NCBI RefSeq assembly: GCF_900086645.1
Contig: NZ_LT576451.1
Span: forward strand, 310,001-374,000
Reading direction: 5' to 3'
DNA: 64,000 nt
Origin: Curtobacterium sp. 9128
GTDB taxonomy: Bacteria; Actinomycetota; Actinomycetes; Actinomycetales; Microbacteriaceae
Below the pieces are notes generated by a model. The model did no database searches. It was not told where the DNA came from and worked only from the letters and a program-made list of their open reading frames with translations. Positions 42,130-49,379 of this stretch are shown one piece after another; within the stretch, counting starts at the first letter, position 1; each line of letters begins with the position of its first letter. The position numbers and the translations under genes are program-made.

Positions 42130-42386
42130 CCGAGCCCGAGTTCGCGCTTGAGGTCCTCCCACTTGACGTTCTGGCCGCCGAGTCGGGCGTTTTCACGCTT
42201 CGCTTCTTCCACGGCGCGGAGATCGTCGAGTTCCTCGGCGTCGTCCATCAGCCGTTCGAGGATGTCAGCGTCCACCACGGCCGCGACCCGCTTGCCGCGG
42301 CGCGTGAGGTAGACCGGTTCCTTCCTGGCGTCATCGATGATCGACGCCAGGCGGGTGCGTGCTTCGGAGATCGACACTTCGCTCAC
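42126..42386 (-). CDS. Phd/YefM-family antitoxin
   Basis: This 86-aa protein has the Phd/YefM DNA-binding half (SISEARTRLASIIDDARKEP, VYLTRRGKRVAAVVDADILE). An acidic/helical C-terminus wraps the toxin. It neutralises the RelE-type protein and represses the operon. GTG 42386 follows TAGAAT at leaderless spacing. The promoter lies inside an inverted repeat (42389-42411). Confidence 0.92.
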   Translation of the reverse strand: MSEVSISEARTRLASIIDDARKEPVYLTRRGKRVAAVVDADILERLMDDAEELDDLRAVEEAKRENARLGGQNVKWEDLKRELGLG

Positions 42387-42388
42387 TC

Positions 42389-42411
42389 GTACATTCTAGA
42401 GCGTTTTGTAC
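42389..42411. promoter_or_regulatory. Operator/promoter of the toxin-antitoxin operon
   Basis: GTACA and TGTAC form an inverted repeat spanning 23 bp. The -10 hexamer TAGAAT (minus strand, 42393-42398) lies inside it, 6 nt before GTG 42386. Antitoxin binding here would block transcription. Confidence 0.65.
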
Positions 42412-42423
42412 AAGTCAGACAGG

Positions 42424-42936
42424 TCAGACGAGCGCCGTGGTGCCCACGGACTCCCGCTCGAGCAACGACCGCTTGACGTCGACGCCCCACGCGAACCCGC
42501 CGAGCGAGCCGTCCGAGCGGAGCACCCGATGGCACGGCACGAACAGCGCCGGGGCGTTCCGTGCACACACGCTCGCAGCCGCCCGGACGGCCTCGGGACG
42601 CCCCATCGCCGCGGCGAGCTCGGTGTACGTGAAGGTCGACCCCGCGGGGATCTGCCGGAGCTGCCGCCAGCCTTCTGCGAAGAGCTCGGTGCCGAACTGC
42701 CGGACGGGGACCTGCATGGCGTGCTCGATCTCGCCGGCGTAGAACGCGTCGACGGCATCGGCCGAGGAGACGGTGCCCGCGCGCACGAGTGCCGGTCGGT
42801 GGCGGGCGACGACGCGGGCGACGATGCGCTCCGCGGAGTCCGTCCAGCCGGATGCGAGCACCCGGCCGTCATCGTCTTCGAGCACCGTGAACGGGCCGTC
42901 GGGGGTGTCGAGCGTGGCGATCACTGCGTCGGTCAT
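42424..42936 (-). CDS. ogt: Methylated-DNA-protein cysteine methyltransferase
   Basis: This 170-aa suicide enzyme removes methyl groups from O6-methylguanine. The acceptor site VPCHRV has the active Cys135. The helix-turn-helix and Arg finger region (TFTYTELAAAMGRPEAVRAA) are intact. It follows the Ada-AlkA gene with a 4-nt overlap (ATGA), so both form one alkylation-repair operon. Confidence 0.95.
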   Translation of the reverse strand: MTDAVIATLDTPDGPFTVLEDDDGRVLASGWTDSAERIVARVVARHRPALVRAGTVSSADAVDAFYAGEIEHAMQVPVRQFGTELFAEGWRQLRQIPAGSTFTYTELAAAMGRPEAVRAAASVCARNAPALFVPCHRVLRSDGSLGGFAWGVDVKRSLLERESVGTTALV

Positions 42937-44483
42937 GGGGTGTCCTTCCGAGGGTTGTGGTGAGCTGCACGGGCGGCGAGGGCCGCGCGGTCGACGATCG
43001 GCCGCCAGCAGTGCATCGTGAGGTAGCTCCGCCAGGGGGCGACCTGCTCCGACCATAGGGACAGCTCGCGCGCCGAACCGGGCAACCCGAGTTCCTGTGC
43101 ACCGTTGCGCACGGCGAGGTCGGTGTGGAGGAACAAGTCCGGATGGTGCCGGACCCGCAGCGCGACGTAGTCCGCCGTCCACCGCCCGATGCCGCGCACC
43201 GCGAGGAGCCCGTTCCGGAGGTCGTCGAGCGACTGCCCGCCGTCGACGACGAGCGAGCCGTCCGCCAGCGCCTCGGCGACCCGCAGGATCGTCTGGATCC
43301 GGGCACCCGGCCCCCGCAGGACCGCGCCGCCACGCGACGCGATGTCCGCCGCGGAGGGGAAGAGCAGGCCGTCCGATGCGATCGCCGTCGGCACCGGCGT
43401 CCCGAGCGCGGCCACGAGTCGGCCCTGCGCGGTGCGGGCCGCCGCCACCGAGACCTGCTGGCCGATGAGGGTGCGGAACACGACCTCGTGCGCGTCGACC
43501 GCGCCGGGCAGCCGGATGCCCGGGACCCGTTCGACCGCTGGCACGAGCGTCGGCACCGACGCGAGGACCGAGTCGACCGCGACCGGGTCGGCATCGAGGT
43601 CGAAGAGTGCCCGCACCCGCGCGACCAGCGTGGGCAGGTCACTGAGGTCCGTGACCCGGACGACCAGGTCGATCCCGGCGCCCCGGCCGGCCGCGTCCGG
43701 GACCGCGGCCGACGCGCTGAACCAGCCAGGGCCTCCAGGCAGGGCGACCAGGCGACCGTAGGAGGTGACGGTGCCGTCGGCGGACCGGACCACGTGCTCC
43801 AACCCGGGGAGCGCGTGCAGGGCGTGCCAGTCGAGGAGTCCCTGCCCGTCGAAGGGCGCCCGTGCCGGCAGGTGCACGTGCAGGCCGCCGTCGGCGACCG
43901 GACGGACCCGGCGTCGGGCACGGAGCTCCGACGGTGTGACGGCGAAGACCTCGCGCACAGTGTCGTTGAACTGGCGGACGCTCGCGAACCCGGCTGCGAA
44001 CGCCACGTCCGCGATCGGCAGGTCCGACGAGGTGAGCAGCGTCCGCGCGGTCTGCGCACGGTGGGCACGGCTCAGGGCCTTCGGTCCGGCGCCGAGCTCC
44101 TCGGTCATGATCCGGCCGAGGTGCCGCTCCGAGTACCCCACGCGGGCAGCGAGACCGGGAACGCCCTCCCGCTCGACGACGCCGTCGAGGACCAGCCGCA
44201 TCGCGCGGCCGGCGACGTCCTCGCGCAGGTCCCACTCCGGGCTCCCAGGGGTGGCCTCCGGCAGGCACCGCTTGCACGCGCGGAAACCGGCGAGGTGGGC
44301 GGCGGCACTGGTCCGGTAGAAGGTGACGCCCGTCGAGCGCGGTGTCCGGGCGGGGCAGCTCGGCCGGCAGTAGATGCCCGTGGAGTGCACGGCGGTCACG
44401 AACTGCCCGTCGAACCGGGCGTCGCGGGACGCCGCGATGCGGTACCGCTCGTCGTGCAGCGGGTCGGGTCCAGTGGCGGTCAT
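42933..44483 (-). CDS. Ada-AlkA fusion: methyl sensor, AraC HTH and DNA glycosylase
   Basis: This 516-aa protein joins three parts. The Ada N-terminus has zinc/methyl-acceptor cysteines C39, C43, C70 and C73 (GIYCRPSCPAR, CKRC). An AraC-type helix-turn-helix follows (about 100-200, ADVAFAAGFASVRQFNDTVR). The rest is an AlkA 3-methyladenine glycosylase with HhH motif VRGIGRWTADYVALR and its Asp. It senses methyl phosphotriesters, activates the operon and excises alkylated bases. CAGGCT 6 nt before the ATG suggests a leaderless start. Confidence 0.93.
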   Translation of the reverse strand: MTATGPDPLHDERYRIAASRDARFDGQFVTAVHSTGIYCRPSCPARTPRSTGVTFYRTSAAAHLAGFRACKRCLPEATPGSPEWDLREDVAGRAMRLVLDGVVEREGVPGLAARVGYSERHLGRIMTEELGAGPKALSRAHRAQTARTLLTSSDLPIADVAFAAGFASVRQFNDTVREVFAVTPSELRARRRVRPVADGGLHVHLPARAPFDGQGLLDWHALHALPGLEHVVRSADGTVTSYGRLVALPGGPGWFSASAAVPDAAGRGAGIDLVVRVTDLSDLPTLVARVRALFDLDADPVAVDSVLASVPTLVPAVERVPGIRLPGAVDAHEVVFRTLIGQQVSVAAARTAQGRLVAALGTPVPTAIASDGLLFPSAADIASRGGAVLRGPGARIQTILRVAEALADGSLVVDGGQSLDDLRNGLLAVRGIGRWTADYVALRVRHHPDLFLHTDLAVRNGAQELGLPGSARELSLWSEQVAPWRSYLTMHCWRPIVDRAALAARAAHHNPRKDTP

Positions 44484-44489
44484 GTGCCA

Positions 44490-44495
44490 AGCCTG
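44490..44495 (-). promoter_or_regulatory. Leaderless -10 hexamer of the Ada-AlkA operon
   Basis: On the minus strand CAGGCT is followed by 6 nt and ATG 44483. Confidence 0.5.
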
Positions 44496-44556
44496 ACACG
44501 CGCCACCGTCATCGACTGGCGGAAATCGGACGCGGCAGCGGCCGGGCGGTCACCGT

Positions 44557-44572
44557 CGGACTGGAGGCACGG
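44557..44572. repeat. Copy of the window-wide 16-mer repeat
   Basis: CGGACTGGAGGCACGG ends 1 nt before the TAGCGT hexamer of the MOSC gene. Confidence 0.6.
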
Positions 44573-44573
44573 C

Positions 44574-44579
44574 TAGCGT
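44574..44579 (+). promoter_or_regulatory. Leaderless -10 hexamer of the MOSC gene
   Basis: TAGCGT is followed by 7 nt and ATG 44587. Confidence 0.6.
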
Positions 44580-44586
44580 CGTCCGC

Positions 44587-45147
44587 ATGGCTTCCGGTGT
44601 CGACGCGCGCGCGTCCAGTGCCCTGGTTCACGTCGCGCAGGTCGAGGTCGCCATGCTCCTCGTGTCCAGACGGCACCGCTACGAAGGACGTCCCGCGGAC
44701 GGCGCGCTGCCCGTGGACGAAGAGGAACTCCGCGACCGGATCTCGCTTCGCGCGGGGCTCGGCATCGTCGGCGACCGGTACTTCGCGTCACGGGCGCACG
44801 TGCACGCGTCGGTCACCGTGATCGGACTCGAGGCGCTCGAGGACGTCGGCCGCTCCCTCGGCACCACCCTCGACCCCGCGAAGACCCGGCGGAACGTGTA
44901 CCTGCGCGGGGTCGACGTCGAGGCGTTGCGCGGGGAGTCGTTCTCGCTCGACACCGGCGACGGCCCCGTGCTGTTCCGCGGGTACCGCCCGGCGAACCCC
45001 TGCGCCTGGATGGACCACGAGCTCGCTCCTGGTGCATTCCGGGCGATGCGCGGTCGGGGCGGGGTGCGGTGCGACCCGGAGTCCGACGGGGTGCTCACCC
45101 TCGGCGCGGCGGTGCTCCGCACGGCCGTCCCCGTCGCGCTCGCATAG
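44587..45147 (+). CDS. MOSC-domain protein
   Basis: This 186-aa soluble protein has the MOSC core: GIVGDRYF, then AKTRRNVYLRGVDVEALRG, ANPCAWMDHELAPGAF and RGRGGVRCDPESDGVLTLG. The conserved Cys in NPCAWMD is a candidate sulfur carrier. MOSC proteins bind the molybdenum cofactor and transfer sulfur or reduce N-hydroxylated compounds. No molybdenum genes are nearby. It is divergent from the Ada-AlkA operon. Confidence 0.88.
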   Translation: MASGVDARASSALVHVAQVEVAMLLVSRRHRYEGRPADGALPVDEEELRDRISLRAGLGIVGDRYFASRAHVHASVTVIGLEALEDVGRSLGTTLDPAKTRRNVYLRGVDVEALRGESFSLDTGDGPVLFRGYRPANPCAWMDHELAPGAFRAMRGRGGVRCDPESDGVLTLGAAVLRTAVPVALA

Positions 45148-45261
45148 CGCGTCGGGGCGTCGGCGTTTCGGGGCGTCGGCGCTTCGGGGCGTCCTCCGGG
45201 CATCGAGTGCGCAGAAACGACGACCAGCCTGCCCCGGAGCCCGCCACTTCCGCGCACTCGA
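45148..45261. repeat. Short tandem and inverted repeats between convergent genes
   Basis: A 17-bp unit GGGGCGTCGGCG[TC]TTC is repeated at 45156-45195. CGAGTGCGC and GCGCACTCG form the ends of a 57-bp inverted repeat (45205-45261) that could end transcription of both convergent genes. Confidence 0.6.
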
Positions 45262-45295
45262 CCGGAGAACCGGCGAGCGCCCGCCCCGGAGACCG

Positions 45296-45856
45296 CTAGA
45301 CGGAGGCGGGGACGAGCGCCGCCTGGATCGCGTCGACGAACGCGGGCAGGTCGTCCGGGTTCCGCGACGTGATCACGGTGCCGTTCGTCTCGTCGACCTG
45401 GACCTCGCGGTCGACCCACTCGGCGCCGGCGTTCCGCACGTCGGTCTGCAGCGACGGGTACGAGGTGATCGTGCGACCCGGCAGGACCCCTGCTTCGACG
45501 AGGGTCCACGGCCCGTGGCAGATCGCCGCGACGGGCTTGCCCTGCTCGACGAAGGCCTTGACCAGGTCGATCGCCGCCGTCTCGCCGCGGATGGTGTCCG
45601 CGTTGATCGTGCCACCGGGCACGACGAGGGCGTCGAAGTCGCCGGCGGAGACCGCGTCGAACGTGGTGTCGGGGTCGAGTGACTTGCCCGGGTCCTTGTC
45701 GCCGACGAGGGTCTGCACGGTGTCGGTGGTCTTCGCGGCGATCGTCACCGAGGCGCCGCGCTTCCGGAGTTCCTCGGTGGGGACGATGATCTCGTCCTGC
45801 TCCACGCCGTAGTTCGTGGTGATGACGAGGACGGTGGTTCCGTCGAGGGCTGCCAT
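45296..45856 (-). CDS. DJ-1/PfpI-family protein
   Basis: This 186-aa protein has the PfpI/DJ-1 flavodoxin-like core: VLVITTNYGVEQDEIIVP, DALVVPGGTINADTIR and the nucleophile elbow AAICHGPWTLV with Cys113 and adjacent His. Members act as glyoxalases/deglycases or stress proteases; here a protective role against aldehydes is inferred. GGAAGGAG precedes ATG 45856. Confidence 0.92.
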   Translation of the reverse strand: MAALDGTTVLVITTNYGVEQDEIIVPTEELRKRGASVTIAAKTTDTVQTLVGDKDPGKSLDPDTTFDAVSAGDFDALVVPGGTINADTIRGETAAIDLVKAFVEQGKPVAAICHGPWTLVEAGVLPGRTITSYPSLQTDVRNAGAEWVDREVQVDETNGTVITSRNPDDLPAFVDAIQAALVPASV

Positions 45857-45943
45857 GGGTCGCTCCTTCCGCGGGTCGGGGTCTCCGACCACACCTCCAC
45901 GGTGCTCGGTCGCGCTGGACGCCGACTCAGCCGCGCGGGCGAC

Positions 45944-46597
45944 TCAGCCGCGCAGGCGGAACGTGCCGTCCTCGGCCGAGACCTCGATGCCGTCGAAGCC
46001 GTGCACGCGGGCGAGGCCGATCGTGACGTCGTCCTCGAGTTCGCCGACGACCACCGTCGTCGCTCCCGAATCCACGGCCGCCTGGAGACCGGCAGGGGCG
46101 TCCTCGAACGCGACGCACTCCTCGGCACGCAGCCCGAGCAGCGCCGCCCCGCGGACGTAGCCGTCCGGGTGGGGCTTGCCGTGCTCGACGTCCTCCGAGG
46201 TGACGACCGCCTCGGGCACGTCCACCCCGGCGGCTCGCATGCGGTTCAGGGCGAGGTCACGAGGAGCACTCGTGACGAGCGCGACGGGCACATCAGCCTC
46301 GACGAGCCGTCGGACGAACGCCGCCGCCCCGGGGATCTCGATGATGCCGTGGGTGTTCTCGACCTCGTCCGCGACGAGCTCGTCGGCCAGCCGGCGCTGC
46401 TCGGTGGGATCGAGGTCCGGCAGGAAGTGCCGGACGGTGTCGATCGTCTGCCGCCCGTGCGAGAACGCCAGGATGGTCGACGGCGCGATGTCGTGCTGCG
46501 CGCCGAATCGTCCCCACGCCCCTTCGACGATCGCGGTCGAGTCCACCAGGGTCCCGTCCATGTCGAAGAGGACCCCGGACGCCACGATGTCGATCAC
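45944..46597 (-). CDS. HAD-superfamily sugar phosphatase
   Basis: This 217-aa enzyme has HAD motif I GVLFDMDGTLVDST, VALVTSAPRDLALNRMR (motif II), and motif III/IV GKPHPDGYVRGAALLG and AFEDAPAGLQAAVDSGA. The small helical cap is the beta-phosphoglucomutase/YniC type, so a sugar phosphate is hydrolysed. GTG 46597 is chosen from TAGGGT 7 nt upstream. Confidence 0.9.
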   Translation of the reverse strand: MIDIVASGVLFDMDGTLVDSTAIVEGAWGRFGAQHDIAPSTILAFSHGRQTIDTVRHFLPDLDPTEQRRLADELVADEVENTHGIIEIPGAAAFVRRLVEADVPVALVTSAPRDLALNRMRAAGVDVPEAVVTSEDVEHGKPHPDGYVRGAALLGLRAEECVAFEDAPAGLQAAVDSGATTVVVGELEDDVTIGLARVHGFDGIEVSAEDGTFRLRG

Positions 46598-46604
46598 GCG
46601 CCCG

Positions 46605-46610
46605 ACCCTA
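46605..46610 (-). promoter_or_regulatory. Leaderless -10 hexamer of the HAD sugar phosphatase
   Basis: On the minus strand TAGGGT is followed by 7 nt and GTG 46597. Confidence 0.6.
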
Positions 46611-46657
46611 CCTGCCACTGCCCGGTCGGCAGCCGGGCAGGTACTACCCGAGGCTGG

Positions 46658-46846
46658 TCAGCGATGCCTACGGCGGCGTGCACGGATCGCGACGATGAGT
46701 GCGGCGACGAGAAGGACGAGTGCGCTCGCCCAAACTGCGATCGGAGCACTTCGGACGCCCGGCACGACCTGGCCGAGCGCCATCACGATCCCGGCGGCGA
46801 GACAGAGCACCGCCGCGGAGCGACTCCCGTTCCTTCGAGCACTCAT
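46658..46846 (-). CDS. Small two-helix membrane protein
   Basis: This 62-aa protein has two predicted membrane helices (AAVLCLAAGIVMALGQVV; APIAVWASALVLLVAALIVAI) and a highly basic C-terminus (RARRRRHR). I do not recognise a family. GGGAGG lies 9 nt before ATG 46846, which is preferred over the in-frame ATG at 46852. TAACCT upstream on the minus strand is a plausible -10 in the gap after the RibD-like gene. Confidence 0.6.
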   Translation of the reverse strand: MSARRNGSRSAAVLCLAAGIVMALGQVVPGVRSAPIAVWASALVLLVAALIVAIRARRRRHR

Positions 46847-46894
46847 CGTCATCGGCCTCCCTCTCCGCGGTCAGGTTATCCGATGTGTAACACT

Positions 46895-47722
46895 TCAGTC
46901 CGCGTGTCGGACGTAGCGGGTCAGCAGCACGTCGCCCTCGCCGCGGAGCACGTGCGCGAGCCGCATCCGCCGTAGGTCGGGCGAAGAACCCCGGGCGATC
47001 CTGGGCCCGGCGCCACCTTCGAGGGACGGGTCGATCGTCAGGCAGAGCTCGTCGACCAGGTCCGCCGCGATCAAGGAGCCGAGGAACGACGGTCCGCCCT
47101 CGCAGTGGATCCGTCCGAGGCCGCGCGACACCAGGGCGTCCCGCACGAGCCCGACGTCGACGGAGTCCTCCCCGCAGGACACGACGTCCGCCACGGCTGC
47201 CAGCGCCTCGCGGCGGTCGGCGGGCGCGGACGACGAGGTCAGCACGAGCGGACGCACCGGCGCTTCGGTGAACACCGGCGAGGACGGATCCAACGACAGC
47301 GACCCGGACACGATCGCGAACACCGGGTGGTCGGGCATCCCGTGCGCACGACGCCAGGCGACGTCGGCGTCCCGCACCCGCATCGGGCCGTAGCCCTCGT
47401 CGCGGACGGTCCCCGCGGCGACGAGCACCACGTCCGTGACCCGGCGCAACAGGTCGAACACCCGCAGGTCGTCCGGGCCGCCGATGCCCGCCGTCACACC
47501 GCCGGCCGATGCCGACCCGTCCAGGGTGGCCACGAAGTTGACCCGCAGCCACCCGACGGCCGACGTACCGGACGCAGGCCGGGCCTCCAGCCCGGAACCG
47601 GGACGACCGCCGGCCGCAGTGCCGGACCCGGGCCGAGCCTCCAGTCCGTACAGGGCGACCACCTGCTCGTCCGAAAGGTCCGCGATCGACGGCGGGAGCA
47701 CCGCCGACGGCAGCCCGCTCAC
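46895..47722 (-). CDS. RibD C-terminal-like (pyrimidine/pterin reductase) protein
   Basis: This 275-aa protein has the RibD_C/dihydrofolate-reductase fold. Visible are WLRVNFVATLDGSASAGG, then DVVLVAAGTVRDEGYGPMRV, HCEGGPSFLGSLIAADLVDE and a final GDVLLTRYVR. It should reduce a pterin- or pyrimidine-type substrate with NADPH. Residues 26-53 hold two copies of GLEARP[GA]SGT, encoded by 16-mer repeat copies 54 bp apart, apparently inserted before the conserved domain. The GTG start overlaps the FolP stop by 4 nt, so it belongs to a three-gene pterin operon. Confidence 0.85.
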   Translation of the reverse strand: MSGLPSAVLPPSIADLSDEQVVALYGLEARPGSGTAAGGRPGSGLEARPASGTSAVGWLRVNFVATLDGSASAGGVTAGIGGPDDLRVFDLLRRVTDVVLVAAGTVRDEGYGPMRVRDADVAWRRAHGMPDHPVFAIVSGSLSLDPSSPVFTEAPVRPLVLTSSSAPADRREALAAVADVVSCGEDSVDVGLVRDALVSRGLGRIHCEGGPSFLGSLIAADLVDELCLTIDPSLEGGAGPRIARGSSPDLRRMRLAHVLRGEGDVLLTRYVRHAD

Positions 47723-48654
47723 GTGTTGTGCCGCGCTTCCACCGGCTCGCGCCAGCCGAGCGTCGCCTCCACCATGCGCATCGCGTCGACGGACTCCTGG
47801 ACGTCGTGCATCCGGACGATCCGCGCGCCGAGCATCGCGCTCACCGTCGCGACCGCGAGCGATCCGGACAGCCGCTCGCCCCGGGGACGGCCGAGGGACT
47901 CGCCGACGAAGTCCTTGTTCGAGACCGCAGCGAGCACGGGGTAGCCGAGCGCGACCACCTCGGGCAGCCGACGGGTGAGCTCGAGCGTGTGGACGGTGTT
48001 CTTGTTGAGGTCGTGCCCTGGGTCGACGATGATCCGCGACTCCGGGATGCCGGCGGCGAGCGCCCGGTCGACCCGTTCTCGGAGGAACGCGACCACCTCC
48101 CCGGCGACGTCGGCGTACCGGGGCGGGGACGCCAGCGCGGTCCGTGGTGCCGCGAGCGAGTGCGTGATGACGATCGTGGCCTCGGAGTCGGCGACGACGG
48201 ACGCCATCCGCGGGTCCGACAGCCCCGTCGTGTCGTTGACGACGCTCGCGCCGGCGGCGATCGCGGCCTGCGCGACCTCCGGGCGGAAGGTGTCGACGCT
48301 GATCGTGACGTCCGATTGCCGGACGAGCTGCGCGACGACGGGGACCACGCGGTCGATCTCGTCGGCGGCGGGGAGCTCGGGGCCCGGAGCGAACTTCACG
48401 CCGCCGATGTCGACCCAGTCGGCGCCCTGTTCGGCGGCGCGGACCGCTGCGGCCACGGCGCGGTCGAGCTCGAACGTGGCGCCGTGGTCGTGGAAGGAGT
48501 CCGGCGTGCGGTTGACGATCGCCATCACCGCGATGCGGCGGTCGAAGTCGAAGGTGCGTCGGCCGATGGTGCGGACCGGGTGGCGCAGGGCGGGGACCAC
48601 CCAGCCGGGTCCGGTGGCGGCCTGGAGGCTCGTGGTGCGCCCGTCGGCGGTCAT
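47719..48654 (-). CDS. Dihydropteroate synthase-like protein, FolP2 type
   Basis: This 311-aa TIM-barrel protein resembles dihydropteroate synthase: AIVNRTPDSFHDHG (loop 1), SVDTFRPEV, VVNDTTGL, DPGHDLNKNT, SNKDFVG and a final RMHDV. Loop 2 reads DIGGVKFAPGPE instead of the canonical DIGGESTRPG. That is the pattern of FolP2-type paralogs, whose synthase activity is doubtful. It overlaps both neighbours by 4 nt. The N-terminal codons TSLQA contain a 16-mer repeat copy (48618-48632). Confidence 0.88.
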   Translation of the reverse strand: MTADGRTTSLQAATGPGWVVPALRHPVRTIGRRTFDFDRRIAVMAIVNRTPDSFHDHGATFELDRAVAAAVRAAEQGADWVDIGGVKFAPGPELPAADEIDRVVPVVAQLVRQSDVTISVDTFRPEVAQAAIAAGASVVNDTTGLSDPRMASVVADSEATIVITHSLAAPRTALASPPRYADVAGEVVAFLRERVDRALAAGIPESRIIVDPGHDLNKNTVHTLELTRRLPEVVALGYPVLAAVSNKDFVGESLGRPRGERLSGSLAVATVSAMLGARIVRMHDVQESVDAMRMVEATLGWREPVEARHNT

Positions 48655-49325
48655 CGGTCCGCCTCGGTGTGGGTCCCGATCGGTGCGGCGTGCGTCCCGA
48701 CCGGTGCCGTCGCCGCGGCGTGCGTCCCGACCGGTGCCGTCGCCGCGGCGTGCGTCCCGATCAGGGCGATCGCCTCGGCACGTCCCGCCGGGTCGGCGAG
48801 CGCCCCGGTCGCGGCGACCGTGACCGTCGTGGACGCCGTCTGGCGCTCACCCCTGGTCGTCACGCACTGGTGTTGCGCGTCGAGGACCACGAGGACCCCG
48901 CGCGCGGCCAGCCCTTCTTGCACCGCGGCGACGACCTGCTCGCCGAGTCGCTCCTGCAGCTGCGGACGCGAGGCGAGCGCATCGACGACCCGCGACAGCG
49001 TCCCGAGCCCGATGAGCCGCTCGCCGGGGGCGTACGCCAGGTGCGCGACACCCGTGAACGGCAGCAGGTGGTGCTCGCACACCGAGCGGAAGCGGATGTC
49101 GCGGACGACGACCAGCTGCCCGCGTTCGGCGTCTCCGGCGTGCACCGTGCCGTCCCGCGCGATCGCCACCGCGTCGACGCCGGCGCCGTGGAAGAACTCA
49201 GCGAACGCGTCCGTGACCCGCTCCGGGGTGCGGGCGAGTTCGGGGCGGTCGGGATCCTCGCCGAAGGCCACCAGCAGCTCGCGCACCGCGGCCTCCGCGC
49301 GGGCACGGTCCATGCGCGACGTCAC
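48651..49325 (-). CDS. folE: GTP cyclohydrolase I (FolE-like, divergent)
   Basis: This 224-aa protein has the GTP cyclohydrolase I core. Zinc ligands C83 and H86 (SVCEHHLLPF) and C154 (HQCVTTRGE) are kept, as is ASRPQLQERLGEQV. The GLSK motif is GLGTL here, so the usual lysine is Thr. A C-terminal tail of 10-residue repeats (GTHAAATAPV) is extra. It would open GTP to dihydroneopterin triphosphate for the two downstream genes. The start is uncertain: GTG 49325 or ATG 49313. Confidence 0.88.
   Translation of the reverse strand: MTSRMDRARAEAAVRELLVAFGEDPDRPELARTPERVTDAFAEFFHGAGVDAVAIARDGTVHAGDAERGQLVVVRDIRFRSVCEHHLLPFTGVAHLAYAPGERLIGLGTLSRVVDALASRPQLQERLGEQVVAAVQEGLAARGVLVVLDAQHQCVTTRGERQTASTTVTVAATGALADPAGRAEAIALIGTHAAATAPVGTHAAATAPVGTHAAPIGTHTEADR
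48670..48765. repeat. 30-bp tandem repeat at the folE 3' end
   Basis: The unit beginning TGCGTCCCGA recurs at 48691, 48721 and 48751 with a 30-bp period, coding for the repeated tail of FolE. Confidence 0.8.
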
Positions 49326-49367
49326 CCGTCCATCCAACACCAGGCCGCCGACGTTGCCAGCGTCCTT

Positions 49368-49373
49368 TAAACT
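49368..49373 (+). promoter_or_regulatory. Leaderless -10 hexamer of the purine permease
   Basis: TAAACT is followed by 6 nt and GTG 49380. Confidence 0.55.
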
Positions 49374-49379
49374 TCGTTG

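Noticed and set aside
48670..48765. Possible CRISPR array (30-bp period)
   Set aside because: Units are contiguous with no unique spacers and are translated as the FolE tail.
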